Below, piece after piece: positions 12,901 to 27,900 of a stretch of 64,000 bases of DNA. How positions within the stretch are numbered: the first letter of the stretch is position 1; each line of letters starts with the position of its first letter. The translations under genes and the position numbers were made by a program. Source of the stretch: Angiostrongylus vasorum. Lineage: Eukaryota > Nematoda > Chromadorea > Rhabditida > Metastrongylidae. Where the stretch lies: assembly GCA_018806985.1 (NCBI GenBank), contig JADANN010000391.1:682001-746000 (forward strand). The letters run 5' to 3'. The notes below the pieces were generated by a model. It did no database searches and was not told where the DNA came from. It saw nothing but the letters and a program-made list of their open reading frames with translations.

Positions 12901-15900
12901 GCAAACCAAACATACCATGATAAAACATTCTATAAAACAAAAATCGAAAAGCAAAGTAAAAAACTTGGGAGTGATATTGAGAAAAATTATGAGATACGTA
13001 AGAAATTCTTGAAGGTGATCAGGAAAAAAACCAACCTTAATCCCAGCTTGCAGCATACAAAGAATTCCTTGTTTCGTGTAAAGATCACCTCGATTCAAAT
13101 GCGTATATAAGAATTTCACCGTCATCTTCACATCCACCTTCTTCAGTTCCTTCCGGATCTGAAAAATAACGAGGAGAATGATGAACTTACGAGTATGGGT
13201 TTTTGCTTCTTTGAACCAATGAAGTAGAAAAAGTGGAAGACTGGTGACGAAAAAACTTCTAATGGCCAATTTTTATTTACTGCCTAATAATTCTTAATGG
13301 CAGGGTATTAAGTGATATAACCATAATGTTGCTGAGATATTTGCAAACCTGCGGACTGCTGGTGTCTGCGGTTGGGACCGAACCACGCTATTACCCTTTC
13401 CGGGGGGCTAATGCGTTCACCACCACACCATCCGGGTCTTTCCTTTCGCGTGTCTCTCAGCCATGTTATTGACGTAAAACTTCTAGTGCTTTTTGCAGTA
13501 CATGAATACTCGACCTTCAGCATTCTTTGTTGAGGAAGTTAAAAGACGTTAAGGATCCAAGCAGGCCACAAAGATGAAACTACATCCAATTTCACTGCAA
13601 TTTGCCTTCTTTCACAAAGTTTTCACTTCGTTCAGATGCTCCGATCCAAAAAATATTTTCATCGGAAAGCTATCAAATTCCAACAGATTTTAACAGTTTT
13701 TCGATTATTAACATGGATTTCGAGACTGCATTAGTTATTTTGCAAACTCTTCATTTGTAAGCCAAAGGCTCACCTGCTTCTTTCCAAACGATGCACTACT
13801 TTAGCCACTTGAATTTCCTCAAAACGAAATAAAAAAGAAGGATATTTCAAATCACATTGAAAACAGAGCCGACCGAGCTCGCTTCACTAGATCGTGGAGC
13901 ACAGAGACCGTCACAGCTTCAAGCTATGGCATCTATATATTCTTTCAGACGGAAACCTAACTAAAGAGAAGCTAGCGAGCTCCTCCATGACATAAGATTA
14001 CTTACAGCCAACCTTCCAGATGGAAATGTAGAGCTATTCAACTTGGATGACCCTAATAGAGAGATGAAAATCCCCTTTGTATTCTGTAGATTGCAATTCC
14101 ATATTCCAGAACACCGTCGCCCGTGACACGTGTATCGCTCTCGTCAACATCCACCGCACACGACTCCCTTGTGGTCACGCTTTGCCAGCGATGGCACTAC
14201 CAAAAGTTGCCCAACTCAGGAAACTACTCCTCTATTGATGAAGAATGCATGACAAGTCAACAGGGAAAACCATTTGCGGTACCCAGAAAGACTTTCTGTT
14301 AACCTCCGCACTGGTCAATAATCCATTGCTTTGTTGATCAGCATACATGAGATTGTCACTCAACTACTATTTTATAGACAAACGCTGACGTTTCGGCGAA
14401 CATTTCTTTACTCATAGCCTCAAGTTAATTGTGGCCTAGTCACTCAAGCACTTCCGTAACATTGGCGGAAAAACCGCGATACCTAGATTTCAATAGCATT
14501 GAGAACGAAACGGTTTCTTCACACTCACCGTATTCTATCACTCTTCCAGTGAGTATTACACGTGGAGACCAACCGCCCAGAACTCATATGAACAGGTAAT
14601 GAGCGCCCTCCCCGTTAAAATATCACTATGAGATACTATGAGAGATGGTGTATGATAATGAAGCATTCTTTCCTCCAGTTCATTTTTGGATTCTTACAAT
14701 TTGTCCAGAACGCTTCGACGGTTTTACGCAACGGAATTCTAGATTATTCAGCGAGGATAGCTACTTCCACTCCAAAATCTTCTCCATTATGTTTATGTGT
14801 CCCATGCGCACCTAGTTTGAGTAATTAATCTAACTTGACACTTACCGCCTAGGTGTTCTTTCATGCGGACATAGAGTACTCTACCCATGTCGTCAGTGCA
14901 TCCGTTCTCGCATGCTTTGCGAAATACCAGATAAATCGCGCGCGAACTCATGCAATCAACGTGTGAACCATTAGGAAAAATTATGAAATTGCGCTTTTCG
15001 CATAGACGCTCATAAAACGATTATGAACTGGATGGCATCTTAAAGTGCTCGGTGGTATTTCTAACTTTTTTATTGACTTCTCCAGACAGACCCCTTTTTG
15101 AGAAGCGTTTTATAGCTGTGTTTATTTCGCTGGAAATGAACGGGAAAAATAAACAGGACAGTATTCTCGCTTGGATTGTCGTTTCGCGGCCGTGGTCCTT
15201 CCTCTAAACCTATCCCGAAGAGGCACCGTTTGGCAGCCGTTGTAAACAGCTATTTGGCACGTCGATTTGTGAAAAACACGTTTCCAACAGCAGCAAATGT
15301 GTGGACAGGAAGAGAGCAGAAGGAAACATCCCTGGAAACAATGGTCATTTTCAATGCCCGCAAAACTCTAGCACCTCGGTATAGGGTTTATAGGAAAAAC
15401 AATGCACCAAAACGATATGTCTAAAGAATAAGGTCCTGTTTATCTGTGCCATTCATTTCAATCGAAATAAGTGCAGACAAAAACGTTGCTTAAGAATGGT
15501 CAGTCTGGCGAAATCGGCAACAGTCATTGAAATACCACAGAGCACTCTAAAATGCCAGGTAGTTCGCTACTGCCTATATTACCATCTGTGCACAACATAA
15601 AAATTGCATAATTTGCTCTAATGGTAGAGAAGCTGATCGCATGAGTTTGGATACAGTTTATATGGTCTCTTGTAAAGCGTACGGCGACGAATACATTGGC
15701 GAAATGGGTGGACCACTCTACGTACGTATAAAAGAACACCTAGAAGGTAAGCGTAAAGTTAAACAAAATGCTCCATTAGGCGCGCATTACGCAAAGAGAC
15801 ATGACGAAATTGTTTTTGAAGTAGAAGTGACCATGCTCGCACATGAATGCTATTCTGCCTCCAATGCGGTTGAAATCTACGTCTCACAATCTTTGTATAG

Positions 15901-18900
15901 TGGTTATGGAGGCATTTGGCTGACTACGTCATAGCTAACGTGATATTTCTAGGCTCTGAAAAAAGCTAAAATGCTTCAAAACATCGGTTTAGTGGATAAG
16001 TAGTGCAGGAAACATCTCATGTCTTCTTAGTAGGCAAACAGAGAATGAGTGATTTCTCATGAACTGACAGAGATGCTAATCTGTCATCGTTCTTGGCTAT
16101 TGGAAAGTGGTAGCCTAATAATCTGGAAACTATTTGACTGCTTGGACTGAGCTTGCTATGCAAAGGTTTCTCTTTTGTAGTGATTGTACCCACAGAGGAA
16201 TTCCCTAGCATCCTCGCGACGATGCCTGATTTCGTATTTCCTGAAGAATGCCCAATTTTTTTGTTGCAGTCACTGTGACATCTATAGATGCCATACCGGC
16301 CAATCCGGCAGTTTTTGTGCAGCTCGCCTATTTTATTGTGGGTTCCGTTCTATAAATCCATTTTTTCACTGCGTTTCGCAAAAAATTTTACGCTTCACTA
16401 GAACTATGTATAGTTCGTCTATACGCCTCCCATGTTTTCCGATCTATATACCACTCTCCCTCCCAACGGTTTACCGCCTCATCGTAGCTGGGAGGTGTTC
16501 CTGGGTGTCGGGCTGCAATGTACGGAGGGGATTTATCCTCCTGACAGGGTCTCCTAAGATAAGAAGGTGTCCGGCGTCTCCATCAGGAAGCCTAACTAAG
16601 AGTGAACCAATACCAGGATCCACCACCGTCCTGGTATCAAAGTCGCATGGTGGCAAATCTCCCTCTGATGCACAAGCAGCTGCGACTGCCTGTGGTGGTG
16701 AAGACCTGGGCAGACTTTGGCCAGGCTGACCTCGGGATTCCAGGGAGCCACAATGGCTTAACCAGCAAATTTCCGGAAAAATGGAGATTATGCTGGAGCC
16801 CGCATAACTAGTGATGACGGCCTATTCAAGTATCAAGTAAGTATATACTATTCTTTTCCTGAAGAAAAAAAAACACTATTCCACTATGGAATCATACCGC
16901 TGTCGACATTTAGTGAAGTTCTATAACTTCAGCCAGAAATATTAGGATGTGCTCCTTGTGGTTTTGATATTCTCTCATTCGATACGATGCCGACGGAAAA
17001 CTCATAATAGGGATTGAAAATTAGAAAACAACGAATTATTTGTCAAAAAATGACACCACACACTGCAAGCGATGCCAGTTCCTCAAAGAAACAGCATTTC
17101 TGCACCTGTTCACTGGCCACACTCTCTAGTTAGCACTCTCTTCAGCAGCAAGAGCCTCTTCCCGCAAAGTGGATAACCGGTGAGAAATTATTAAGAAGAC
17201 ACCCGCACATAGACGACGCTAGTGACTGGTTGCAAAAGTTTGGGAGAAGATTTCTGTGCACCAAAACAAACCATCGGAACGAAAATGACACCGATAGGTG
17301 TCATGCGAGCCCGCTCCCGCGTTTTCATTTTGACACCTACAGAAGTCATTCGTTACCAAAGTATTAAAGAACCGATGAAGGGCATAACAGAGTGTCTTAT
17401 CACATCAATATGAACTGCTCCTCTTCACTCCTACAAGGATAACAACCATCAGCTCAGCTAAGATTGAACGCACATCCTCAAGAAACTCTCTTTTAGGTTG
17501 TTAGTGGAACTGCAGTTGCACAGTGTCATGGAAGCTACTGCTAGGTGATAAGGAAAACGATGTTGACATTTATCCAAAGTTCTTCCAAATAACTATCGTG
17601 AAGAAAAGTGATTGAGACCAGTTCAATTTTCTCATCTCCATTACACTGCTGGACCAAAGGTAGCTGTGCGACAGAGATGAAGATGTTTCTTTGGAAAACA
17701 CTCTCAAACACTATGTATATTCCATACTTTGTACTGCCCAATTTTCATCATTTTCTGAAAGTTCCTTTCGCTAAGCAAGCGGCTATGTAGCTATGAAAGT
17801 CTTTTTTTTTCGCGAATTGGACTGTTCTTCAACTCGCAAGCGCTGAATCTATGGGGGAAAAAAGCTAATCTTTGACTTAATTTTTGGCTCTAGTCAACCA
17901 ACATGGTTACTACACTGTAGATTAAAAGGTTTTTTCCAAACAAGTTTTGGAATGCTGAGAAAGTAAGCACGTTGCATTATTCACCCAGAATTCACATTTC
18001 CAATTACTAAAAATCATTGTTGATTTGATGATCAGGATCGCTGAGTTAAGGATACGCAGAATTTCTGTGTAGATTATACTTCAGAAGATCTCACCTTGCT
18101 CAATAGTAGGCCAAGCAGTTTCGCACAAGCCTTGTTACTCTTGCATTCGTCGACAACTTCGCACTTCGGATCGCAATCTTGATGGAAACAAGGCGATTTT
18201 GAGACGAATATTACGACTTCATGGAGATCCACCTGCAGATCAACCATGGAATTGTGACCAGTGAGCCATACTGGCCTCCAATTTGTGTCATACTTCGAAC
18301 AGAATTACTTATGCCATCCAAGATTGTTGTTGTTATCATGACACGATAGAGTTTTAAAGAAGTTGCTTTATATACAAAATCCTTATGACGTTTCATAAAA
18401 ACTGCAACTCATTTTCTAAGCACCAGCGAGCAGGAAAACCTCGCAACTATCGATCGGTTAAGAGAGGAAAAACTCTGTACTACACGAAGAACAGGCTTAA
18501 ACTATTAACAAAAGCTACCTTGTATCTAGAAATTAGGTCGTAAATGTTCGCCACTAGCTGCTCTTCAACATGTGGTTCACCTTTGGATTCATGATAGAAA
18601 TCTCCTCGGTAGATATAATCATCGCCTGAAAAAAAAACAAACCTACCTTCAAAATAGTGTCATAAGAAGTAGATGCAGAAGAGTAAAGGAATGAGCAGGA
18701 AAGGAATGAGAATGACGAATTCGCATAAGACTCTGCTCTTTTATCCATGTTACAAATCGAATTTCTTCACGAAGAAAAAATCACCCACCTAATAAAGAAA
18801 CAATCAATCCGCTACTTTCATGTTTGTGATCCAAAAAACAATTCTGCACGTGCTTCGGAATACTGAACTTGGCCGAACCATTCGTACAGTCGCCACAACA

Positions 18901-21900
18901 TTTACAACTGTAAAGCCAATTACCCTTAATAATAAAAGACTTTAAGAGATTTTCTTAGCAATGGCGTCAGCGTGTATGGCCGTAGTGAAAAAAAGCGGCA
19001 TTGAATGGAAATGGAAGACCTAAAGAAGGAATTCATAAAAAGAATAATGTAGGCAAGAAATTCGCAAAACTGATGAAGTTCAAAAGACATAAAGGTCGCT
19101 ATAACACTATGTTTTTCGGTACTTTTCTTTTTAAAAGCTCTTTCCTCAAAGTCTTTTCCATTGGTTTCATCACCGAGGTGTGATGCCCGTATAGAATTTC
19201 TATGTGTTTGATTAACATCGCCATCGTGAGAAGATAGAAACCGAGTCATGTCGCGAAGAAAATGGGAAAGGCTTAGAGCTTAGCGAGAGCATTTTTAACG
19301 AAAAAAAAACTTACGTGGTAGAACAGAACTCGTAGACAGTTCGACAAGAACATTCTTTTTTTACACATTGTTTTTTGCTCTTCGCACACTGACAACCTTG
19401 TGCCGGCTTCGCTGCCTTCACCACTTTTTTTCGTTTGCTCCTGCAACTTTTCAAGTTATTTACGACACCTGACATCAAAGTCCCGACAGCATAACTGCTT
19501 ACTGTAGAATAAAACGGAGGAGAGGTCTCGGAGACTAAACATTGTTGATAAAAAGTGTCACTTCGCAATAAAATCTCTTAATATAGGTCCATCTGCAATT
19601 CGACTAGAAATTTCAACTTATACATGATTTTAAAAAGTCAGCTGCACTAAACTTATGTTTTTTCGAAGCCTTTGCATGTAAAATATTGAACAATATTAAA
19701 AAGGATAAAGCTCTCGGTGTTGATCAATTCCTGAGGTAAGCGCAATGGATTAGACTTCATTGAGCGTCATTGGAGGTGATTGAAGCATATCTGGCCTTTA
19801 CAATGACTCGCCGTAGCGCACCGATGTATCGAAACAGTGCTTCTATCCTTCCAGAGAAATCTGGCACCAATTTGCCGATCCCGGAGGGATGGAAGGCTTG
19901 GTGAGCCATGGGTGCGGGGATCGATCCCATGTGTATTGCAGGGCGCCTCCAACACTGCGCCACACGCGTCCTTTTAGGGGGGAACATTCAGGTAGAATAT
20001 ATTTGAAAAATAATCGACACTTAAAAAAAACCGGGTAGATTTCATCGAAGAACAATAAATATCCAGTTTATTGATGGTTTCGATTCAGTTATCAAAGTAC
20101 TAATAAATCATCCAGAGGAGAATGAAAACTGCATTGAGCTGGATAATGATAAGCATTCATGGATTCATAGTGAATGGTAAACTTTTTCAAAACCTGTTTC
20201 CTAATTAAACTGCTTATCTCAAGAAGTAGCCATTCCTTCACACTCACAATCCGTCAAGAAGTGCAAGTGTCCTGTATGTAATTTGTTGAAAAGTCCTTAA
20301 CTTATATTTTTTCGAAGCTTTTGCATTAAGCCCAAATGCGGTTCCCTTTTTCATCGTTGTGAATCTGCATGTAGAGCAGTGATTAGAAGTGCATTGCAAA
20401 ACATATGTGGTCATTGGCTTGATTCTGCGCCCCATGGTCTAACTAAACCCTTCTTCTTTCCAAGATCATCAAACTGGTTCTAGAATTGACCCTTCGAGTA
20501 GACATTGACTAAATGCCTAAAGAGGACTGCTTTTTTTTTCATCGAAGGGTTCTCTGCACCAAACTGTGCGCTGAGCGATCGTCGATGGTTACTGATTATC
20601 TTTACGAATTTTCATCAGAAAGTCAACGTTAGCATCCGAAACTGAAAATCATTGTGAGAAATCCCGAAGTCGTAGACTACACCAATATTCTTAAAAAGCA
20701 AAAGCCAAAAAGGAAGAAAACCGTTCTTGGTTCTTCTGTGGTTGTAATTCACATCATATCCTGCTGTGAAAAATTACAGCAGGCCGAAAACAAAAAGGAA
20801 AACAGTTCTTCTCAGCGAATAATGTCGTCCACAGAACAAGGTAAGGTTCTTAAAGTTTACGGACTTTGTAACAAACACTTGTCAGCAGCTCCTTGTATCG
20901 TTGAATCAAGAAAGTAAACACAGAGTTGGTTTGAGTTTGTTTTGGTTCATGAGGTCGTTCTGACGTGAATAATCTTCTCCCCAAGGTAATGTAACTAATA
21001 AAAACTAAGTACATAAAAAACATAGCTTATTTGGTGTACAGACGTTTTTTGCCTCGAAGGTTTTCCATGATGGGGTGCTCTTCACTTGCTTTCTACAACG
21101 GCCCGATGCTCTCTTCGTTTCCATAGACCAGAAATTGCTTTGAGATAGAAGACTTTTTTATTGTTATAACAGAGTAAACGAGTTCAGTAGAAATCGCATG
21201 AAAAAAAGTACACACAACTCCTTTTGCTGTGTTGTCAGTTCTTCACGATGTTAACTGTGATGTTTAGTGTTCTCTCTCAGCACCGCCATCAAATACTTAG
21301 TGCGAACTCAGGGATAGCAATTTCACGTAAAAAAAGCGAAAATGAATCCTCAGTGCAAGAATCCAGCCAATTGAATGCTTTAATTAACAGCACTTTTCGC
21401 CGACTGCTAATTAACTCTACGAACTTCCAAACAACAGCACTCTTGTTTAGTGTTTTCCGTCAAATTTTACATGCTGGAGTGTTTACGCCCCAATCTATTA
21501 TTTCGAATAGAGTTCAAACATGGATAAAGGAGCTTTTTTATACGTGCAACACAACAGAAATTTGATGAAAAAGCCATGTTAATATCGTCATCTTTCTTTT
21601 CTTTCCTTATTCTTTTCCTTTCCCCCCTTCTTTTCTTCATTCTTCGTCAATCAAATAATCGCCAAATGAATTCTCTGCTTTCAGATATGTTTTAGGAGGT
21701 TCTGATTTATATTAAAGCTCGCACTTAGGGATCCTTCATAAGGCTGAAAGCTCTAACAGTAACTTCACCTGTTTTGTATTAAGCAGATACCATGGAAAAA
21801 TGCAAAAACCAAGTTACAAGAAGGAAAGTTGTTAGTTAAAATCAAGTCACGTCGATCCTTTTCTCACAAACCTTAGTGCTTTCTAGCCTCTTCATTACTT

Positions 21901-24900
21901 TTCGACTATTTTCGGACTAATGAAACCAAGAGTAAAAGGGAATGGCAACGAGAGGGAGACGAAAATCTGTAGATACGGTAGACAGTTCCTATAATTTACC
22001 CTATTCTTGCAGATTTGCTTGCATGCGCACAATTTGCTGCATCCTTCCTTGATTCGTAGGCAGTCGCAGCGTTCGGCTTTTGAACAGGCATTCTTTGCCG
22101 GTTTTGCCGGATCCACTTCACACGAGCACTTGCAGATCGCCTGATTCAGACAGTCGCCTCGATACCTGAAAGCACACAACTAGTTGAAGATGATCGCTTC
22201 TGTGTTGTTGGGTGATCGCATTCTTCAACCTTTCACATAGCACAACTTGCTTGTAAGAAGTTTGGGCAAAAAGCACTAGTGGTAAAGAAAACGATCCCGT
22301 AGGAACAGTCTGCAGTAGTACTGCAAGCGTCTTCCACTATATGTTTCCTTTATAGGCAAATACCAATGGTTTAGGTGATTATGGAGCTTGAAAAAAAACG
22401 TGATAAGATAGACATCAAAAACATTGTATTGCTGATGTCGAGAACATCAATTATTGAAAAGCTCACGAAGCTTATTAGAGCTCCTGAGACACCGAATAAT
22501 TTGCTCACAAACAACAGTTCAAAAAGGCGGGTATTAAAGTCTCCTCCGCCTCATCGTTTGCAGGATTACTATGGATAGGGAACGTTTTTCAATGTTGAAC
22601 TGCTTGCCAACCGAAGCAGTTTCATACTGTCCGCAGGACCACTCAATACGAAAAGGAGTCGGACATTCTCATGTAGAAGCTCGACCAGCGGTGAGCCATG
22701 AACATTGTACACCCTGGTGATCTAACCATGAATGGATAAAAAAAAACACTGGAAAATGAGGCCTTGTAGCAAAAGGGATTATGTCTTTGTTTCTCGGATA
22801 AATAGAACCCATTGAGTGGCTCCTATGCCCGTCGAGAATGAACGAAGTTTTTCAGGGCGGCTCACGTAACTCGACAATTAGGTGAATAACGAGAGGAGTT
22901 ATGAGTTGAAAGTCGACCCCAATTTATTGGTTTCATCAACGTTTCCCTTGATATGGTTTTCATATGCATTCAATGCGATCATGAGCTCTTTTTCTACCTC
23001 CCTCATAAAGAAGCGTTCATTTGTTGTGGGCATATTTCTATATTTAAAGAAGAAGTAGAAGATGGCGACAGTAATTTTAAAAAGCTTCATTATCATAAAC
23101 TGCTAAAAACCCGAAGCAAAAATTTCGTGCTCGTTCAACGAGGCAGAAATTTGGCCATTCTGAATGAATAGATGTTTAGTGTGTAGTTAACTAGTGGATG
23201 GCTTGAGTTCTTTTCATAGACAAACATGTATCGTCCCAGTATCCCAGTATCTGTCATTTTCTTACCTGTAATAAAAAACAGTGTTGACGTGGGTCTCCAA
23301 CTTTCGTCGAGTTTTCACCCATTTCATACGATTTCCTACGACTACATACGAGCCACATTGAACAGAGAATATTTTGAATAGAGGCTTTTCAGCTTTTTTT
23401 CACTTTCCTTGTCGCCGACGTGATTGTCACATGCGATTGGCACTCAAACTGGCCATTATTGGCCACTTTGAGCCATCTGTTAGGTGTTGATGAAGAACGC
23501 ACTCACATTAGACGTCGTTTAAAGGGACGGTCAAGAAGCCAGATTAGTTTAACAATTAGGCGACTACGTTACTTCTAGAGGATTCGTACGATGCGAAAGT
23601 AAGAGCCGCCTTTAGATTTAAATCGACATTCCTCAGCTCACATCACATTTTATTAGTTTCATAAAACAGTTGAAACCTATAACTCGTGCCTACGACATAA
23701 AACTTTGTTTGTTGTACCACGTTAAAATTTTTGATCCTCTGGAGCCCATGACATGTTGTTCTTCCGCTTTTTTGCTTCAAGGCTCAGATTTTGAACACTG
23801 AAGCAAATGAACAGGCGGGATTTCGTCCAGGATGACACGGTGTTGTTTTCCAGTGTTTTTTGTTCACAGCTGCCGCTTCTGCGTTGGAGACTTAAAAAGT
23901 CCTAAATTTCATTTCATTCCAGTTTTTCTAAAATCCTTATTCCAAACACATTTAAATGTGGAAGGAAACTCTAAACTATATGTGCGATTAATGCGATAGA
24001 GCAAAGTCTCCTCTTCTCTATAAATCTACACTGTCTTAAACTCCAGAAACACTCTAGTCAACAAGAAATTATCGTCAGTTATCGAGAAACAAGATTCGAC
24101 GAGAAAGTGTTGAGTATCTAGCGTTGAACTTAGAGAACATAGTGTGGCTATCTTCTGGCTTAAAACTAAGGATAAATGCCTTCGAAAAGCATGATGAGCT
24201 TCGTGTCCCTGGAGTGAGCGAAGCTCATTGGATGGTTCGAAGCGCGTAGAGATAAATGGAGACTTTAGAGAGTGCTCATTCAAGTTTCTCGATGATTAAA
24301 ATCATTTCAGCTGATAAAGGCGATAGAGACTTTCGCTGCATTATCGCTGCAATAAGTTATCTGCCCAGATGTCTAACTACTTATGAGACATTAGTCTAAA
24401 ATCATTCAACAACATAATTAATAAAATCAAGTTCTTTTTCGACTAAGGCACTAAAGTGGTATGTAACTGTATTGAAGGGAATATTTTATCAAGTTGCCTA
24501 GGAAATAGTTTCCGCTTCACTCTTTCCAAATTTGACGTCCTGTTCTTTGACGTCTCGTTCTTGTTCTTTCTGTTAGTGTGACATTAACCATAGGGTAGAA
24601 TTCACATGCACTTTTCTCAAAATACTTCGCTTCTGTTTCCTATTCTAAGTTTTAATTAATGAGGGATAATGGAGGGAAGCTAAAAAAGAAACGCAGAGAT
24701 TTTTGGACAAATTCAAAGTTGAGGGTGCAAAAAACTCCTTGTCCAACAACTACGTTGTACTTAACGTTTGTACATATCAACGAACATCAACTGCTTATTG
24801 ATGAACACGTGGATCGATTATGACATGAGTTTTCTGAGGCGGATATGTTCTTTGAAGATGGACTGGATTGGAGACAACTCATCGTAATCGGTGATGAACT

Positions 24901-27900
24901 TCTGAAGACACTCAATGAAGCAGAACCACCCATACACAACGGTATGAGAATGTGTGTCCATACGGACAAAGCCTATGTTATAGCAAAAATTTTGGGGCAT
25001 TCACTTCAAAGCAGGAAATCAGATGGAGATCTGCAACAAGTGGCTGCTCCAGAATTGATCGAAAAGCAAAGAGACCGTTGTAATGAACAAAGTCCATAGA
25101 AAAAAATCGACAGCAGGAACGATCGTCATCATAACACAAACAGTACATTTCTTGATCTCTATTAGAGATGACGAAAAAATGAATACCGAATGAAAATCGG
25201 AGTTGTGCTACCGTAAACCGTACAAAGGTAAAGGCATCGAAACTCTTATCAGAGCCGACAATTGACGATCCAGCACTTTTTAGTGGATGAAATCAATCAT
25301 CAAATAAATCATAAAGCTAGAACGATAACGCTTTCGGCGTTGATCAATCCATGCGCCTGCTTTCGACTTCATTAAGCAACCCTTGGAGGTGATTGAATGG
25401 ATATCTGGCCTTTACAATGACTCGCGGTGGCCAACCGATGTATGATCCACTGCTGCTATCCTCCCAGAGAAGTCTGGTACCAATTTTGCCCAGGGCGTGG
25501 GGATCGATCCTAGTGTGTGCTGCAGGGCGCCTCCGACCACTGAGCGACACGCGCCCAAAAAAATAAATCGTAACTTCGTCAATCCCAACAAGCACTACAG
25601 CATAGAAGTGTTGTCATGACATATAGCGAAATTAATCAATCAAGCGAGAGCAATTCTACGATACGACAATTTCCGACAACATGTCTCAATAATAAACCTG
25701 CAAAATGTTGATGATATAACTAGGAAATTAAGAAGAAATCTGCTTGATCGAACTTAGTCCCTGTGCCTTTCATGAAATGACTAACCACTTATGTTAGGAA
25801 CTTGACAAATTCTTCCTGGAATAATCTTTCGCAAAGAAACTGATGCTAGAAAGTTTCCTTGATAGATTTTTGAGCTGCAAAAAGCTTGAAAACTTTTGGC
25901 AGTTGAATTTTGAAAAAAATGTGCGGCTTATAAAGGCTTGAATTTCTACTGACAACGTTTTCAATGAAATGAGATTTTAAAGTTCAAGGAGAACATCAAA
26001 AAAAATCTTTCTAGGTCTTGACAAGTAGTCTGATATCATCAAGGCTTATCACACAACCCAGCCATGCAAAAAGGACCAAAAATGGAAAACTGCAGTCACA
26101 ATTTAACAACTACGGCTCTCCTATACAAAAAAAACATCTCAGATGGTCTTCGTTCTATGTTATTTGTCTCTCCATCACTGATAAGCTTCCGATTCGCTCG
26201 TCAGCTCTGTGAAAATCCACCCTATAGACAGGAAAATAAGTTCTGGAACTTTAGACTGTCTACTACAGCAACCGAGAATCCTCAAATATCCTTTAACTAC
26301 GCTAATTGTTTTCGAAAGGCTCTCTGCTCACGCCAAAGTAAATTAGACGTTGGAGCTGTTTTTACCTCCAATTCTATGAGGTCATATGTTTTCTATGCTT
26401 ATACTTAACTTTGCTGAAGAATTTCGTCACTTTTGACATATTTCTAATTAAAAGAAGATGGTTTGATTCATCAAAAAATAAGAACAAATGTCGAAAACGA
26501 AGTTTACCTAATAAGGGCTTTACAAACGAAGTTCCACTCACACTGACAGACGTGATACCCGATGACTGATAGGTCCCGCGTGGTATCTGGGTATTGGGCT
26601 GGCTTGAAAAGGACCCCCTGGGGCCAACCGTCGACGCGAGATCTGTTATGTTTTAGTACACTGACTACTCCACGAAATAGCTGAATGGCTCGAAGATATC
26701 CAAGTACTTCTACTCTAAAGCTGACGAAGAAAAAATCGAGACTCCTTCGAAGATCCTACGAAATTTTCAAATGAAAACCTTCGAAGGCCTATATCAATTT
26801 ATTCCTATGTAGTTATATATACTTAATTACCTCGATATTTGGACGGCCCCTCCTCATTGATAACGCGGTATCCAGCATAATCTCCATTTTTTTGGGAGAT
26901 ATGCTGGTTTAGCCATTGTGGTTCCCTGGAATCGCGAGGTTATCTTGGCCGAAGTCTGTCCCAGGTCGTCAACACCATAGGCAGTGGCCGCCCTTTTTGG
27001 ATAAGAGGGAGAACTGCCACCCTACGACCAGCTTGATACCTGGACGGCAGTGGATCCTGGCATTGGTTTACTCTTAGCTGGCCTTCCTGATGAAAACACT
27101 AGACTCTCGGCAGACCCTGCTGGAAGGATGAATAACCTCGCTGTACATCATAGCCGGACGTCCAGGAACACCTCCCATCCACGATGAGGTGGTAAACTGT
27201 TCAGAGGTAGTACTATATAGTTCATATAATTAAACGAACTGGTGAACAACCATTTTTTGATCAAGTGAAGATGAGATATTCCTATAAAATGTTTCACTTT
27301 TTCACCTCTAATGAGGTACGGTACACATAATTCATATTTTCGAAATTTTTTTTCGTCCATTACAGGTAAATGATAAGGACTACTACTTCCTCAACACTGA
27401 TAGTGAAGGCTTTCGTTGTCGTTTTTAATTCTTTATCGTAAAAATTTCTTCATTTGGATGTATATTGGCTTATGCTTTTTTTAAAGCCTTGACTAGACTG
27501 CTTTTGTCTCTTGGCTAAACCTAACCTTAAACTTTTATGAAATTCTACTCATAAATCCAGACTGCCTTGTCACCACACCCGTTAACCTAAAGCTGTTCAA
27601 TACATCTGCTTCACAAAAAGTGTCACGATTCCCACCGATGTACCTAACCCTACTAAAAAAAATAGTGGACGAATAGTACAAAAGATAAGCTTCCTATTAA
27701 TCTTGGCATCAACTGACTTTTGTTGTCTCACTAACCCTCCTTTTCAGATTTCAGTTTTGCGGCTTTTTTTCTTCACGAATGGGGGGTAGTGAACGAGTAA
27801 TTGTAAAAATGTTCGTCATTTCGTGCGAACAACATATGAGCTTCACCCGCTGACAGATTCGTGGCGTAGCTCGTTTTTCGACAACCGACCTCGACTTCTC

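Noticed and set aside
15176..15424. 82-codon plus-strand frame rich in Arg and Lys
   Set aside because: It is antisense to the minus-strand PLE linker region.
17541..17743. A 66-codon minus-strand frame (..[19 protein letters not shown]..) considered as the exon after E6, first as a SET-domain piece and then as deaminase strand 4
   Set aside because: The exon at 13036-13158 fits the deaminase strand-helix order far better, is phase-compatible on both sides and has stronger splice sites. The SET idea fails because no GWG, NHS or Y motifs occur.
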